Source of the DNA: Rhizobium rosettiformans W3
GTDB lineage: Bacteria > Pseudomonadota > Alphaproteobacteria > Rhizobiales > Rhizobiaceae
NCBI RefSeq assembly: GCF_004912135.1
Contig: NZ_STGU01000001.1
Span: forward strand, 609,710 to 673,709
Reading direction: 5' to 3'
Length of the DNA stretch: 64,000 nucleotides
The notes beneath the pieces are model-generated. The model was not told where the DNA came from, made no database searches, and saw only the letters and a program-made list of their open reading frames with translations. Below, piece after piece: positions 9,207 to 19,160 of this stretch. Both the position numbers and the translations under genes were made by a program. How positions within the stretch are numbered: position 1 is the stretch's first letter; every line of letters starts with the position of its first letter.

Positions 9207-9365
9207 ACCCCCCTCTGCCCTGCCGGGCATCTCCCCCACAAGGGGGAGAGCGGCGCGTCGTTGACCGCTCGCTTCCCTTCAAGCTCTCAGATTATCGCGG
9301 GGCTAGCAGGCTGGCTCCACTCTCCCCCCGTGTGGGGGAGATGTCACGCAGTGACAGAGGGGGGT
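9207..9365. repeat. Mosaic palindromic element, type C (about 159 bp)
   Basis: Left arm ACCCCCCTCTGCCCTGCC continues into CATCTCCCCCACAAGGGGGA. The right arm is the near inverse, GGGGGAGATGTCACGCAGTG then ACAGAGGGGGGT. The centre is unique. It fills the gap between urtD and urtE, so it would be transcribed with the operon. A second type C copy at 31309-31593 is split by a type A element. Confidence 0.78.
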
Positions 9366-9400
9366 AACCCCTTGCATCAACCGAGCGAGGAGCTCGCATC

Positions 9401-10096
9401 ATGCTGACAGTCGAAAACGTCAATCTGCACTACGGCGCAGCCCAGGCCCTGCGGGGCGTCTCCATCAATGCCGAGATGGGCAAGATCACCTGTGTGCTCG
9501 GTCGTAACGGCGTCGGCAAATCGTCGCTGCTGCGTGCCATCACCGGCCAGCATGCGGTGTCGGCGGGGACGATCACCTTCAATGGCACCAAACTGAATGG
9601 CATGGCGCCGTTCAACCGGGCGCGGACGGGGGTCGGCTATGTGCCGCAAGGCCGCGAGATCTTTCCCTTGCTGACGGTCAAGGAAAACCTCGAGACCGGC
9701 TACGCGCCGCTCGACCGCAAGGATCGCTACATCCCCGACGACATCTTCAGCCTGTTTCCGGTCCTCGACACCATGCTGTCGCGGCGCGGGGGTGACCTCT
9801 CCGGCGGGCAGCAGCAGCAGCTGGCGATCGGGCGTGCCATGGTGACACGGCCGAAGATCCTGGTGCTGGACGAGCCGACCGAAGGCATCCAACCGTCGAT
9901 CATCAAGGATATCGGCCGGGCCATCCGCTACTTGCGCGACACAACCGGCATGGCGATCCTGCTGGTCGAGCAGTATCTCGATTTCTGCCGGGAGCTCGCC
10001 GATCATGTCTACATCATGGACCGCGGGGAGATCGTCCATCAGGGGGCGGCCGAGACGCTCGATACGCCGGAGGCGCGTCGCCATCTGACCGTATGA
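9401..10096 (+). CDS. urtE: Urea ABC transporter ATPase UrtE
   Basis: A 231-residue LivF-class ATPase. Walker A GRNGVGKS is at 34-41, signature LSGGQQQQLAIGRA about 131-144, and Walker B ILVLDEPTEGI about 154-164. It is the second nucleotide-binding subunit of the urea importer. An AGCGAGGAG ribosome site precedes the ATG. It is separated from urtD by a 159-bp palindromic repeat but is otherwise in operon order. Confidence 0.94.
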   Translation: MLTVENVNLHYGAAQALRGVSINAEMGKITCVLGRNGVGKSSLLRAITGQHAVSAGTITFNGTKLNGMAPFNRARTGVGYVPQGREIFPLLTVKENLETGYAPLDRKDRYIPDDIFSLFPVLDTMLSRRGGDLSGGQQQQLAIGRAMVTRPKILVLDEPTEGIQPSIIKDIGRAIRYLRDTTGMAILLVEQYLDFCRELADHVYIMDRGEIVHQGAAETLDTPEARRHLTV

Positions 10097-10193
10097 TTTT
10101 GCAAGACAGGGTTGATGATTTATTAGCGAAGTCGGGTTGATGCTGGGGCCACGCGTGATATTAGACGCGCATCTGCGAACAGAAGGCACATCC

Positions 10194-11321
10194 ATGACGA
10201 CCAGCACGGTAATCCCACTCGTGCGGGCACGCGGCGTATTGCGCGTGGTCGCGGGGCTTTTCCTCCTTGGCGCCTCCAGCGCGGCGGCGCAAGCCGCGGG
10301 TTGCGGCACGCCGATCGAACCCGGCCAATACAGCCTGACCTTCCAGTCGGGCGGCGTCGAACGGGAGGCGCTCTATGTCGTGCCGTCGAGCTATTCGGGC
10401 AAGAAGAAGGTTCCGCTGGTCCTCGACTTCCACGGCTCCAACAGCAATCCGAAGGTTCAGCTCGGCCGCAGCCACTGGAACGAGGTCGCCGAGCGCGAGG
10501 GCTTCGTCGTGATGGCGCTCGCCGGCAGCCTGAAAGGCGAGTTGCCGGGCACCCATGCCTGGTATGTGCCGGGTGTCACGACGGGAGAAGGCGCGGACGA
10601 GTCCGCTGCCATCCGCGCGGCGCTCGAGATCGCCAAGGAAAAGCTCTGCATCGACGCCACCAAGGTTTATGCGTCTGGCTATTCCGGCGGCGGGCGGATG
10701 CTGTCGCAGTATATCTGCAATGGCTTCGGTGACTTTGCCGCCGCCGGTTTCGTCATGGGCCTGCGCGCTGGCACACCGGTCGAGGAAAACGGTGTCTGGC
10801 AGCCACGCAGGGAAAGCTGCCAGCCGAGCCGGCCGGTCTCCATCATCGCCTTTTCGGGCAAGAAGGATCACGTCAACCCGTTCGAGGGGGGCGGCAAGGC
10901 TTATTGGCGCTATGGCGGCGAAGTGGCGCTCAATCGCTGGGCCGAGCTCAACGGCTGCGAAGGCCGGGCTTCGCTGGAAACGGGCGAGAACGCCGACGTC
11001 ATGAGCTATGCCGGCTGCCGTGCGGGCACCAGCGTCGTCTCCTATGTGATTGCCAGCGCCGATCATGCCTGGCCGGCCCGGACCGTGCGCTTCCGCCTCG
11101 CCTCGAACGGCGACAAGGCGATCCGCGAGGTTGATGCCACCGACAGAATGTGGGAGTTCTTCAAGGCCTCGGGCGGCGAAATGATTGCGACGGTCGCGGT
11201 CGAGAATGCCTGCGGCGACAAACAGAAAACCGCCGCGATCAGCGACGGCGGGCAGGGGACACATTGCACGCCATCCAGCAAACCAGACAGCAACGTGCCC
11301 GCGGTGTCGGGCGACTTGTAA
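10194..11321 (+). CDS. Secreted LpqC/PHB-depolymerase-type esterase
   Basis: A 375-residue alpha/beta hydrolase with an N-terminal signal ([15 protein letters not shown]). The nucleophile elbow is GYSGGG in [12 protein letters not shown]. The Asp candidate is in [11 protein letters not shown] and the His in ASADHAWP, giving a plausible triad of the LpqC/feruloyl-esterase/PHB-depolymerase family. Several Cys near the ends suggest disulfides and export. The ATG at 10194 has AGAAGG nearby. Substrate is unknown. It sits between urtE and ureD on the same strand, and its 3' end overlaps the ureD start by 58 bp. Confidence 0.8.
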   Translation: MTTSTVIPLVRARGVLRVVAGLFLLGASSAAAQAAGCGTPIEPGQYSLTFQSGGVEREALYVVPSSYSGKKKVPLVLDFHGSNSNPKVQLGRSHWNEVAEREGFVVMALAGSLKGELPGTHAWYVPGVTTGEGADESAAIRAALEIAKEKLCIDATKVYASGYSGGGRMLSQYICNGFGDFAAAGFVMGLRAGTPVEENGVWQPRRESCQPSRPVSIIAFSGKKDHVNPFEGGGKAYWRYGGEVALNRWAELNGCEGRASLETGENADVMSYAGCRAGTSVVSYVIASADHAWPARTVRFRLASNGDKAIREVDATDRMWEFFKASGGEMIATVAVENACGDKQKTAAISDGGQGTHCTPSSKPDSNVPAVSGDL

Positions 11322-12082
11322 CGAAGTCGCTCGGCGGGCGCACGCGCATCGCCGAGCTCTATCAGGAGGGGGCGGCCAAGATCCGCCTGCCCGAGAGTTT
11401 CACCAGTGAGCTCGAGGCGGTGACGATCAACACCGCCGGCGGCATTACCGGCGGGGACCAGTTCGACTGGAGTTTCCGCGCCGGTCCGGGCAGTTTTCTC
11501 ACTGCCACGACCCAGGCCTGCGAAAAGATCTACAAGGCTTCCGCCGGTACGGGCGAGATCACCACCCGGATCGAAGTGGGTGAGGGGGCTCGCATGCACT
11601 GGCTGCCGCAGGAAAGCATTCTGTTCAACAATGCATCGCTGACCCGAAGGCTGGAGGTTGACCTCGCGGAGGACGCCGAATTCCTCGCCGTGGAAGCGAT
11701 CCTGCTCGGGCGCAAAGCCATGGGCGAGGGGATGAATGCCGGCCTCGTGCGCGACCGCTGGCGGATCCGGCGGGGCGGACGCCTGTTGCATGCCGAAGAG
11801 CTGAAACTGGATGGCGACGTCGCCGGTCTAGTGGCGTCGCCGGCAGTGCTTGCCGGGCGCGTTGCATTCGCGACTCTCATTCTCGTCAGCCCGCGCGCCG
11901 AGGCGATGATCCGCCCAATTCGTGAGCATATCGCTGAAGAAATGGGCGGCGTAAGTCATTGGCAAGGCAAGGTTGTTGCCCGTATCGCGGCCCCTGACGG
12001 CTTTGCCTTGAGAAAAATCTTGATCCCGGTCATTTCGGCCTTGCGCGGGGGCGCGTCTGTGCCAAAAGTCTGGACTCTCTGA
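11264..12082 (+). CDS. ureD: Urease accessory protein UreD
   Basis: A 272-residue chaperone that with UreF and UreG delivers nickel to apo-urease. Diagnostic blocks: [53 protein letters not shown] choose the TTG at 11264 because AGGGGA lies 6 bases before it and the length fits the family. No ATG lies close to the conserved start. The start is inside the upstream esterase gene, overlapping by 58 bp in another frame, which suggests coupled translation. Confidence 0.9.
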   Translation: MHAIQQTRQQRARGVGRLVTKSLGGRTRIAELYQEGAAKIRLPESFTSELEAVTINTAGGITGGDQFDWSFRAGPGSFLTATTQACEKIYKASAGTGEITTRIEVGEGARMHWLPQESILFNNASLTRRLEVDLAEDAEFLAVEAILLGRKAMGEGMNAGLVRDRWRIRRGGRLLHAEELKLDGDVAGLVASPAVLAGRVAFATLILVSPRAEAMIRPIREHIAEEMGGVSHWQGKVVARIAAPDGFALRKILIPVISALRGGASVPKVWTL

Positions 12083-12103
12083 CGATCACGGATTGGAGCA
12101 CGC

Positions 12104-12406
12104 ATGAATCTGACGCCGCGGGAAAAGGACAAACTGCTGATCGCGATGGCGGCCATGGTCGCCCGCCGCCGGCTGGAACGGGGCGTGAAGCTCAACTATC
12201 CGGAAGCCATTGCGCTGATCACCGATTTCGTCGTCGAAGGGGCGCGCGACGGTCGCGCCGTTGCCGATCTCATGGAGGCGGGCGCGCATGTCATCACCCG
12301 CGACCAGGTGATGGAGGGCATCGCCGAGATGATCCACGACGTGCAGATCGAAGCGACGTTTCCGGACGGTACGAAACTCGTCACCGTTCACGAACCCATT
12401 CGTTGA
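12104..12406 (+). CDS. ureA: Urease gamma subunit
   Basis: A 100-residue separate gamma subunit. It begins [15 protein letters not shown] and contains [18 protein letters not shown] and a C-terminal VTVHEPIR, all typical of UreA. It assembles with UreB and UreC into the nickel urease that hydrolyses urea to ammonia and carbamate. It lies 21 bp after ureD. Confidence 0.96.
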   Translation: MNLTPREKDKLLIAMAAMVARRRLERGVKLNYPEAIALITDFVVEGARDGRAVADLMEAGAHVITRDQVMEGIAEMIHDVQIEATFPDGTKLVTVHEPIR

Positions 12407-12416
12407 GGACCTGGTC

Positions 12417-12671
12417 ATGGCGCTGGAGCTTCGACCCAATTGCGAGTGCTGCGACAAGGATCTGCCGCCGGAAAGCCTGGCGATGATCTGCAGCTTCGAA
12501 TGCACCTATTGCGCCGACTGCGCGTCCACCACGCTTGCCGGCATCTGCCCGAATTGCGGTGGTGAATTGGTGCGTCGGCCGATCCGGCCCGCCGCCAAGC
12601 TTAAGAACAATCCGGCATCCACCAAACGCGTCCTCAAAGCCGAAGGCTGCCCGCCTTCGCGCGCCGCTTGA
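12417..12671 (+). CDS. DUF1272 small Cys-rich protein
   Basis: An 84-residue protein with a zinc-ribbon-like set of cysteines ([30 protein letters not shown]), matching DUF1272. No biochemical role is established. It is intercalated between ureA and ureB with tight spacing (10 bp after ureA), so it is transcribed with urease. A metal-binding role in or beside nickel handling is possible but only inferred. Confidence 0.85.
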   Translation: MALELRPNCECCDKDLPPESLAMICSFECTYCADCASTTLAGICPNCGGELVRRPIRPAAKLKNNPASTKRVLKAEGCPPSRAA

Positions 12672-12691
12672 ACCCGCTGAAGGAGCGATTC

Positions 12692-12997
12692 ATGATCCCC
12701 GGTGAAATCATTGCCGCCGCAGGCGAAATCGAACTGAATGCCGGACATCCGACCGTGACGCTCGAGGTTTCCAACAGTGGCGACCGGCCGGTGCAGGTCG
12801 GTAGCCATTATCATTTCTACGAGACCAATGCCGGGCTGATCTTCGATCGCGACAAGGCGCGCGGCATGCGGCTCGATATTCCAGCTGGCACCGCCGTGCG
12901 CTTCGAGCCGGGACAGACGCGGCAGGTGACTCTGATCCCGTTGTCTGGCAAGCGCGAGGTCTATGGTTTCCGCCAGAAGGTCATGGGCAGCCTGTGA
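12692..12997 (+). CDS. ureB: Urease beta subunit
   Basis: A 101-residue beta subunit starting [16 protein letters not shown], with [18 protein letters not shown] and a C-terminal [11 protein letters not shown]. The family start at MIPGE and the GAAGGAGCG ribosome site argue for ATG at 12692 and not the in-frame ATG 24 bp upstream. It forms the structural scaffold around UreC. Confidence 0.96.
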   Translation: MIPGEIIAAAGEIELNAGHPTVTLEVSNSGDRPVQVGSHYHFYETNAGLIFDRDKARGMRLDIPAGTAVRFEPGQTRQVTLIPLSGKREVYGFRQKVMGSL

Positions 12998-13018
12998 TAT
13001 GAAGGTGGGCAAACGGTC

Positions 13019-13447
13019 ATGGTGCGGGCGATGAACTGGGGCGTGATCCTCGTCGTCTGCGGCTGCGTATTGCTGCAAGACGCGCCGGCCTCAAGCGAGG
13101 GCGTGCGGGACGTCGATTGCAACAATGCCCAGACCCAGGCCGACATGAACCAGTGTGCGGCCGAGGACTATCGAAAAGCCGATGCCGCAATGAACGCCCA
13201 ATGGGCCGAGACGCGCGCCGCCATGCTCGCATGGGACAAGACGACGCCACCCTCGGACGACAATGGAGCAGCCAAGCGGCTTCTGGTTTCGCAGCGTGCC
13301 TGGCTCGCCTATCGCGATGCAGCCTGCGATCTCGAAGGTTACTCGGCCGAAGGTGGGACCATGCAGCCGATGGTGATCTCATTCTGCCTCGCGGAACTCA
13401 CGAAACACCGCACGGAAGAACTCAAGTCACTGGTCGAGGGCTTTTGA
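13019..13447 (+). CDS. LprI/DUF1311-like exported protein
   Basis: 142 residues with a signal-peptide-like start (WGVILVVCGCVLLQDAPA) and the DUF1311 pattern: four cysteines (DCNNAQTQ, NQCAAEDY, AACDLEG, SFCLAEL) and SQRAWLAYRDAAC. LprI of Mycobacterium is a lysozyme inhibitor of this family, but most members are uncharacterised. An alternative ATG is at 13031. It is encoded within the urease operon between ureB and ureC. Confidence 0.8.
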   Translation: MVRAMNWGVILVVCGCVLLQDAPASSEGVRDVDCNNAQTQADMNQCAAEDYRKADAAMNAQWAETRAAMLAWDKTTPPSDDNGAAKRLLVSQRAWLAYRDAACDLEGYSAEGGTMQPMVISFCLAELTKHRTEELKSLVEGF

Positions 13448-13459
13448 GGGTGTGAGACC

Positions 13460-14110
13460 ATGGCTCAGGCGAGACAGATCATGATCGTGGGCAACGGACC
13501 GGTGGACGAGGGGGCTGCACCCCTTATCGACGCCGCGGACCTCGTGATCCGCTTCAATGGCAGCCGGAACTTCGGCGCTGCGGGGCGCAAGACGGACATC
13601 ATCGCCGTTTGCAACACGGGACGCCCGGGGGCCCAGATGCTCGCGGATCCGGAATGGCGCGACAGCGAGGCGGTGCGCCGCACGACGGAGATCTGGTCGG
13701 TGCGCGATCCGGAGAAGTTTGCCGACATGAAGCCGCAGCTTGCGATCACGCATCCCGAACTCGACGACTTCTGCGACGATTACACCGACGGTTTCGCGAC
13801 CTTCGCCACGGCCAATGGCAAGCAGCACAGGATCATCCATCGCGACGTGCATGAGGGCCTGGACTCCGCGCTGCGGGCGCTCGACGCGGAGCCATATGTC
13901 GTGCCCTCAAGCGGCATGGTGGTGATCCAGGCGCTGCTGTCAGATCCGGCGCATGCCGAAGATACCATCATCCTCGCCGGCTTCGGTCACAGCGGCTGGG
14001 ATGGCCACCCCTTCGAAGCCGAGCGCCGCCTGGTCGATCAATACATGTCGAGCGGCCGCGTCCTGCGGCTGCAACCGATCTTCGTTTCCTCCCTCTCCCA
14101 AGGAGCCTGA
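13460..14110 (+). CDS. Urease operon accessory protein, GT29-like
   Basis: 216 residues. The N-terminus ([11 protein letters not shown] then [14 protein letters not shown]) resembles the L-type motif of family 29 sialyltransferase-like folds. The middle has [14 protein letters not shown] and [15 protein letters not shown]. Homologues in rhizobia are called urease operon accessory proteins by position. No role in urease maturation is demonstrated that I know of, and a glycosyl-transfer activity is not shown by sequence alone. It ends 5 bp before ureC. Confidence 0.75.
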   Translation: MAQARQIMIVGNGPVDEGAAPLIDAADLVIRFNGSRNFGAAGRKTDIIAVCNTGRPGAQMLADPEWRDSEAVRRTTEIWSVRDPEKFADMKPQLAITHPELDDFCDDYTDGFATFATANGKQHRIIHRDVHEGLDSALRALDAEPYVVPSSGMVVIQALLSDPAHAEDTIILAGFGHSGWDGHPFEAERRLVDQYMSSGRVLRLQPIFVSSLSQGA

Positions 14111-14115
14111 GACCC

Positions 14116-15828
14116 ATGTCCTACAAGATGTCCCGCGCCGCCTATGCTTCGATGTTCGGTCCGACCACTGGCGACAAGGTACGTCTTGCAGACACGGAGC
14201 TGTTCATCGAGGTGGAGAAGGATTTCACCACCTATGGCGAAGAGGTGAAGTTCGGCGGCGGCAAGGTCATCCGTGACGGCATGGGCCAGAGCCAGGTGAC
14301 GCGGGCGAACGGCGCCGTCGACACCGTCATCACCAATGCGTTGATCCTCGACCACTGGGGGATCGTGAAGGCCGATATCGGGCTCAAGGACGGGCGGATC
14401 GTTGCAATCGGCAAGGCCGGCAATCCGGACACGCAGCCCGACGTCAACATCATCGTCGGCCCCGGTACGGAGGCGATTGCCGGCGAGGGCAAGATCATCA
14501 CCGCCGGCGGCATGGATGCGCATATCCACTTCATCTGCCCGCAGCAGATCGAGGAGGCGCTGATGTCGGGCCTCACCACGATGCTGGGCGGTGGCACCGG
14601 CCCCGCCCACGGCACGCTTGCGACGACCTGCACACCCGGACCCTGGCATATCGCCCGGATGATCGAGGCAGCCGATGCGTTCCCGATGAACCTCGCCTTT
14701 GCCGGCAAGGGCAATGCTTCGCTGCCCGGTGCGCTCGAGGAAATGGTGCTTGGCGGTGCGACCTCGCTGAAGCTGCACGAGGACTGGGGCACGACCCCCG
14801 GCGCTATCGATTGCTGCCTCTCGGTCGCCGACCAGTATGACGTGCAGGTCATGATCCACACGGACACGCTGAACGAAAGCGGCTTCGTGGAAGATACGGT
14901 CGGAGCGATCAAGGGCCGCACGATCCATGCCTTCCACACGGAAGGGGCGGGCGGTGGCCATGCGCCCGACATCATCAAGATCTGCGGTCAGCTGAACGTC
15001 ATTCCATCGTCGACCAATCCGACGCGTCCCTACACGGTCAATACGGTTGCCGAGCACCTGGACATGCTGATGGTCTGCCATCACCTGTCCTCGTCGATCC
15101 CGGAAGACATCGCCTTTGCCGAAAGCCGCATCCGCAAGGAAACCATCGCGGCGGAAGACATCCTGCATGATATCGGTGCCTTCTCGATCATCTCGTCCGA
15201 CAGCCAGGCCATGGGTCGCGTCGGCGAAGTGATCATCCGCACCTGGCAGACGGCCGACAAGATGAAGCGCCAGCGCGGCGCGCTTTCCACCGAGACCGGC
15301 GACAACGACAACATGCGCGCCAAGCGCTATGTAGCGAAATACACGATCAACCCGGCGATCGCCCATGGTGTGAGCCATGAGATCGGCTCGATCGAAGTCG
15401 GCAAGCGCGCCGATCTTGTCATCTGGAATCCGGCCTTCTTCGGCGTGAAGCCGGATATGGTGCTGCTCGGTGGCGTAATTGCCGCCGCTCCGATGGGCGA
15501 TCCGAATGCTTCGATTCCCACCCCGCAGCCGGTGCATTACCGCCCGATGTTCGGTGCCTATGGCAAGGCGCGGACGAATTCCTCCGTCACCTTCGTTTCG
15601 CAGGCCGCCCTCGATGCCAGCCTCGGCAATCGTCTGGGTGTCGCCAAGCAGTTGGTGGCGGTCAAGAACACCCGCGGCGGCATCTCCAAGAAATCGATGA
15701 TCCACAACGACTTGACGCCGCATGTGGAAGTGGATCCGGAAACCTATGAAGTGCGCGCCGATGGCGAGCTGCTGACCTGCGAGCCGGCGACCAAGCTGCC
15801 GATGGCGCAGCGGTACTTCCTGTTCTGA
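14116..15828 (+). CDS. ureC: Urease alpha subunit (catalytic)
   Basis: A 570-residue catalytic subunit of full family length. Nickel ligands are visible: His-x-His in [12 protein letters not shown], the carbamylated Lys in SLKLHEDWG, His in [10 protein letters not shown] and [12 protein letters not shown], and Asp in [13 protein letters not shown]. The mobile flap Cys-His is present in [13 protein letters not shown]. All key residues are intact, so the enzyme should be active once nickel is loaded by UreDEFG. Confidence 0.98.
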   Translation: MSYKMSRAAYASMFGPTTGDKVRLADTELFIEVEKDFTTYGEEVKFGGGKVIRDGMGQSQVTRANGAVDTVITNALILDHWGIVKADIGLKDGRIVAIGKAGNPDTQPDVNIIVGPGTEAIAGEGKIITAGGMDAHIHFICPQQIEEALMSGLTTMLGGGTGPAHGTLATTCTPGPWHIARMIEAADAFPMNLAFAGKGNASLPGALEEMVLGGATSLKLHEDWGTTPGAIDCCLSVADQYDVQVMIHTDTLNESGFVEDTVGAIKGRTIHAFHTEGAGGGHAPDIIKICGQLNVIPSSTNPTRPYTVNTVAEHLDMLMVCHHLSSSIPEDIAFAESRIRKETIAAEDILHDIGAFSIISSDSQAMGRVGEVIIRTWQTADKMKRQRGALSTETGDNDNMRAKRYVAKYTINPAIAHGVSHEIGSIEVGKRADLVIWNPAFFGVKPDMVLLGGVIAAAPMGDPNASIPTPQPVHYRPMFGAYGKARTNSSVTFVSQAALDASLGNRLGVAKQLVAVKNTRGGISKKSMIHNDLTPHVEVDPETYEVRADGELLTCEPATKLPMAQRYFLF

Positions 15829-15903
15829 CGCGGTAGCCGTCGGATTTGCGGCCAGCATGGCCTGGTGTATCATCTGCCTGACCCATTCAGGAGTTGTTGT
15901 GCC

Positions 15904-16146
15904 ATGGCCGAGGACGTGAATAACCTGGTTCTGGAGCATTTGCGAGCAATCCGTTCGGATCTGCGCGACATGCGCGACACCATGGCCGAGCAACGGCAGC
16001 GTCTCACCCGGATGGAGATCGGCTTGGCAGGATTGCGGCGCGATCAAGGTGCGGATGCCGGAGGTGTCGCGGAGATGGGCTTGCGTATTGATCGTCTGGT
16101 TGAACAGGTCCGGAGAATTGAGCACAGGCTCGACCTTGCAGACTGA
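15904..16146 (+). CDS. Small coiled-coil hypothetical protein
   Basis: 80 residues from ATG at 15904 (MAEDVNNLVLEHLRAIRSD). It is heptad-rich with many Arg, Glu and Leu and no membrane segment, so it is probably a short cytoplasmic coiled coil. Similar small proteins occur in rhizobial urease clusters, but no function is known. It is 12 bp upstream of the next gene and co-directional with ureC. Confidence 0.65.
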   Translation: MAEDVNNLVLEHLRAIRSDLRDMRDTMAEQRQRLTRMEIGLAGLRRDQGADAGGVAEMGLRIDRLVEQVRRIEHRLDLAD

Positions 16147-16158
16147 GACGCCCCGACA

Positions 16159-16833
16159 GTGAAGACGCTTTTTCGAAGACTAGCCTTTGGCCTGTCCTTG
16201 CTCATTATCCTCGTGGCTCTGGGAACGTTGCTGCCGCGCCCGCTCAATCCGCGCGCGGAGGCTTCCCTTGGAGGCGAGACGGCGGAGATCCTGTTGCTCG
16301 CCAATCCGATCCATACGGACATCGCCCTGCCGGTCGATGACGAGGTGCGGGCGGCGTTCGCCGATCTCGTTCCCGGTGGGTTGCCGCTCGACATGCCGGG
16401 TGTGGAATATCTGATCATCGGCTGGGGCGGACGGTCCTTTTATATTGAGACGCCAACCTGGGGTGACATCCGTCCGCTGCCGGTGTTCAAGGCGCTGACC
16501 GTCGACCGCTCCGTGCTGCATGTCTCCGTTGCCGGTTCAATCGATCTTGAGCATCCCTCCGTGCGCAAGCTTGCGATCACGGAAGAGGGGCGTCGCCGGA
16601 TGATCACGGAAATCCGCGGCAGTTTCGTCCGCGAAGACGGCATGCCGATTGCCGTTCCGGGCGCCGCTTACGGCCTGGATGATGCCTTCTTTGAGGCGAG
16701 GGGGGCCTTCAATGCGCTTGTCGGCTGCAACACCTGGACGGCCGCCATGCTGCGGTCCGCGGGCATCCGCACCGGCTGGTGGACGCCCATGCCGCAACTG
16801 CTTGATCTTTCACTCCATCTCCATCACGGCTGA
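16159..16833 (+). CDS. DUF2459 / urease-region conserved protein
   Basis: 224 residues from a GTG start. One N-terminal membrane anchor or signal (LAFGLSLLIILVALGTLLP) precedes an extracytoplasmic domain with IIGWGGRSFYIETPTWGDI and a C-terminal GCNTWTAAMLRSAGI. This is the DUF2459 family, whose TIGRFAM version is named for the urease region. The Cys in GCNTW and His in IHTDIALP could form a catalytic pair, but that is speculation. Confidence 0.82.
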   Translation: MKTLFRRLAFGLSLLIILVALGTLLPRPLNPRAEASLGGETAEILLLANPIHTDIALPVDDEVRAAFADLVPGGLPLDMPGVEYLIIGWGGRSFYIETPTWGDIRPLPVFKALTVDRSVLHVSVAGSIDLEHPSVRKLAITEEGRRRMITEIRGSFVREDGMPIAVPGAAYGLDDAFFEARGAFNALVGCNTWTAAMLRSAGIRTGWWTPMPQLLDLSLHLHHG

Positions 16834-17030
16834 AGGCCGCGGAGACGCTGAGAAACGGCAATCACCGCCGCTTGCGCTATCGCGATCAAGCCTGACCATT
16901 GGGCAGCCGTGAACGGAGCGCGCGCCCGTCCAGCGTCCTTTTTCGGTGGTTCCTCGCCCATTCGGCTGATCGCTTGCATTTGAGTGATTCCGTTAGGACT
17001 CGCAAAACCTGCTCACCCTAATTCAAGGGC

Positions 17031-17906
17031 ATGTTCATGAAGGAGCAGGCGGTGATTCTCATCGGCAAAGGGCGCTGGCCGCAGATCGACCTCGGAGGCT
17101 TCGAAAGGCCTCGCGCGGTGCTGCACTTTGCCCTGCGCGTCTGCTTCTGCTCGGTGATCGTGGCCAGTCTTGCGGGCTTTCTGTCGCTCCTGCTGCTCAC
17201 CCTCACGGGATATCTCACGCTTCCCTTCGACGAGATGGTCCGGCTGATGGTGGCCTTCGCCTGGCTCTTCGGAGGGATCCTCACGGGCGGTCTGGCCTTT
17301 GCCGCCGGCCATGTCATTCGCGAGCTTGCCGCCTCGCGCAGCACATTCGAGCGTCTGAGCAAAACAGATACGTTGACGGGGCTTGCCAACAGGCGCGTGT
17401 TCAACGAAGCCGTCGCCGCCGTTTCGGGGGAGGCGTCGCTCGCGATCATCGACATCGACCGCTTCAAGTCGATCAATGACCGCTTCGGGCATCAGGTAGG
17501 TGATCGGGTCATCCAGGCGGTCTCCTCCGTCTTGAGAGAGGTTTTCGACGAACCGCATCTCGTCGTCCGTCTCGGTGGGGAAGAGTTCGGCGTCGTTCTG
17601 CGGGGCGGGACACGGCAGGAAAGATTGGCCCTAGTGGAAGAGGCGCGGAAATGTGTCGCCGCCCGATGCGTGGATTTTCACGGAACGGAGATCTGCGTCA
17701 CCATCTCGGCCGGGGTTGCAGAGTTCGGTGCGGGCAAGCGTCCCGAGATCGTCTATGCCTGGGCGGACAAGGCGCTCTATCTTGCCAAGGACAGCGGGCG
17801 TGACCGCGTTATCCACGAGCAATCGCTTGTCATCCTGGAGCCACTGATCAGCGACCATGCGTCTGATGATGCTCGACTTTTTGCCGCGATTGGCCGACGG
17901 GACTGA
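17031..17906 (+). CDS. Membrane diguanylate cyclase (GGEEF)
   Basis: 291 residues. Two membrane helices (about 40-62 and 70-98) precede a GGDEF domain from about 115. The active-site motif is GGEEF, preceded by VVRL. The metal-binding [15 protein letters not shown] block is intact, so c-di-GMP synthesis is expected. The usual inhibitory RxxD I-site immediately upstream is replaced by DEPH, so product inhibition may be lost. There is no obvious sensor domain beyond the membrane segments. It lies between DUF2459 and ureE on the urease strand. Confidence 0.87.
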   Translation: MFMKEQAVILIGKGRWPQIDLGGFERPRAVLHFALRVCFCSVIVASLAGFLSLLLLTLTGYLTLPFDEMVRLMVAFAWLFGGILTGGLAFAAGHVIRELAASRSTFERLSKTDTLTGLANRRVFNEAVAAVSGEASLAIIDIDRFKSINDRFGHQVGDRVIQAVSSVLREVFDEPHLVVRLGGEEFGVVLRGGTRQERLALVEEARKCVAARCVDFHGTEICVTISAGVAEFGAGKRPEIVYAWADKALYLAKDSGRDRVIHEQSLVILEPLISDHASDDARLFAAIGRRD

Positions 17907-17971
17907 AGAACGATCTTGCCGTTTGCCTCATTCCTGTGCATGGTTCAAAAAACAGTCATGTCGGAGATCTC

Positions 17972-18457
17972 ATGCAGCGCGCGACTTCCTTCAAACCCGC
18001 CGGTTCCGTCGCCGACGCGCCTGACGGCGTGGTGGTTCTTCCCCATGATGGCCGTCACCTGCGACGCAAACTGCTGCATCTCGACAATGGCGCCATGGTC
18101 ATGCTCGACCTCAAGGAGCCCGTGCTCTTTCAACACGGCGATCGGTTGTTGCTCGATGACGGGACGACGGTCGAGATCCAGGCGGCGGAAGAGCGGCTGT
18201 TCGAAATTCGCGCCCGCGATACACTCCACCTGATCGAACTTGCCTGGCATCTTGGCAACCGCCATCTCTCCGCCCAGATCGAGCCGGACCGCATTCTGAT
18301 CCAGCGCGATCACGTGATCCGGGACATGCTTGTCGGTCTGGGCGCCGAGGTGTCTGATATCGTCGAGCCTTTCCAGCCGGTGCGCGGCGCCTATCATGCC
18401 CATGGTGGCCACGGCTCCCATGGTGGTCATCACGAGGGCGGGCATGGCCACGGGTGA
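17972..18457 (+). CDS. ureE: Urease accessory nickel chaperone UreE
   Basis: 161 residues from ATG at 17972 ([11 protein letters not shown]), with a GGAG ribosome site. The N-terminal peptide-binding part is followed by the UreE metal domain and a His/Gly-rich tail ([21 protein letters not shown] region) that would bind several nickel ions. It donates nickel to the UreDFG complex. ureF begins 1 bp after its stop. Confidence 0.94.
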   Translation: MQRATSFKPAGSVADAPDGVVVLPHDGRHLRRKLLHLDNGAMVMLDLKEPVLFQHGDRLLLDDGTTVEIQAAEERLFEIRARDTLHLIELAWHLGNRHLSAQIEPDRILIQRDHVIRDMLVGLGAEVSDIVEPFQPVRGAYHAHGGHGSHGGHHEGGHGHG

Positions 18458-18458
18458 C

Positions 18459-19136
18459 ATGCCGTCAGACGGAGTTGCAGGACGTCAGGCGCTGCTTCGA
18501 CTGATGGCCTGGCTTTCGCCGGCTTTCCCCGTCGGCGGCTTTTCTTATTCCGCCGGCTTCGAGAGTGCGATCGTCGAAGATCATGTCCGCGACGGGGACG
18601 GCGTCGAGGCCTGGCTCCTGACACTGCTATCGGCTGGCGGTATGCGCAATGATGCGATCCTGCTTGGCGAAGCGCACCGGCTGCAGAGCGAAGGGCAGCC
18701 GCTTGAGGATCTGATATCCCTCGCGACCGCACTCGCCGGTTCGGCTGAGCGGCATGCGGAAATGACGCGGCTCGGTGAGGCTTTTGTCCAGGCCGCTGCC
18801 GCATGGCCGCATCCGGTGATCGAGAGACTTCAGGGGCCTATCGCCTACAGCGTCGCCGTCGGCGCCGTGGCGGCTGCTCATGGTGTCGCTAAGGATGATG
18901 CCATCGCGGCCTTCCTGCACGCACAGATCTCGCAATATATCTCTGTCGCGATCCGGCTCGGCGTCATCGGGCAAAGCCGCGGGGTCGCGATCCTGGCGGT
19001 GGCAGAGCAGCCCATTCTGGCCGCTGCGACAGAGCTGAGCCCCCTCGGGCTGGATGACCTCGGTTCGGCGACGATCATCGCCGAGACGCTCAGCATGCGG
19101 CACGAGACGCAATATTCCCGGCTGTTCCAATCCTAG
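18459..19136 (+). CDS. ureF: Urease accessory protein UreF
   Basis: 225 residues, all-helical. The conserved LMAWLSPAFPVGGFSYSAGFE block near the N-terminus and the C-terminal SMRHETQYSRLFQS identify UreF. It gates UreG GTPase activity during nickel insertion. An in-frame ATG at 18444, overlapping ureE by 14 bp, has a slightly better ribosome site (GAGGGCGG) and is an alternative start. Confidence 0.92.
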   Translation: MPSDGVAGRQALLRLMAWLSPAFPVGGFSYSAGFESAIVEDHVRDGDGVEAWLLTLLSAGGMRNDAILLGEAHRLQSEGQPLEDLISLATALAGSAERHAEMTRLGEAFVQAAAAWPHPVIERLQGPIAYSVAVGAVAAAHGVAKDDAIAAFLHAQISQYISVAIRLGVIGQSRGVAILAVAEQPILAAATELSPLGLDDLGSATIIAETLSMRHETQYSRLFQS

Positions 19137-19160
19137 GCTTGAAGCGCAAACAGGACGAAG

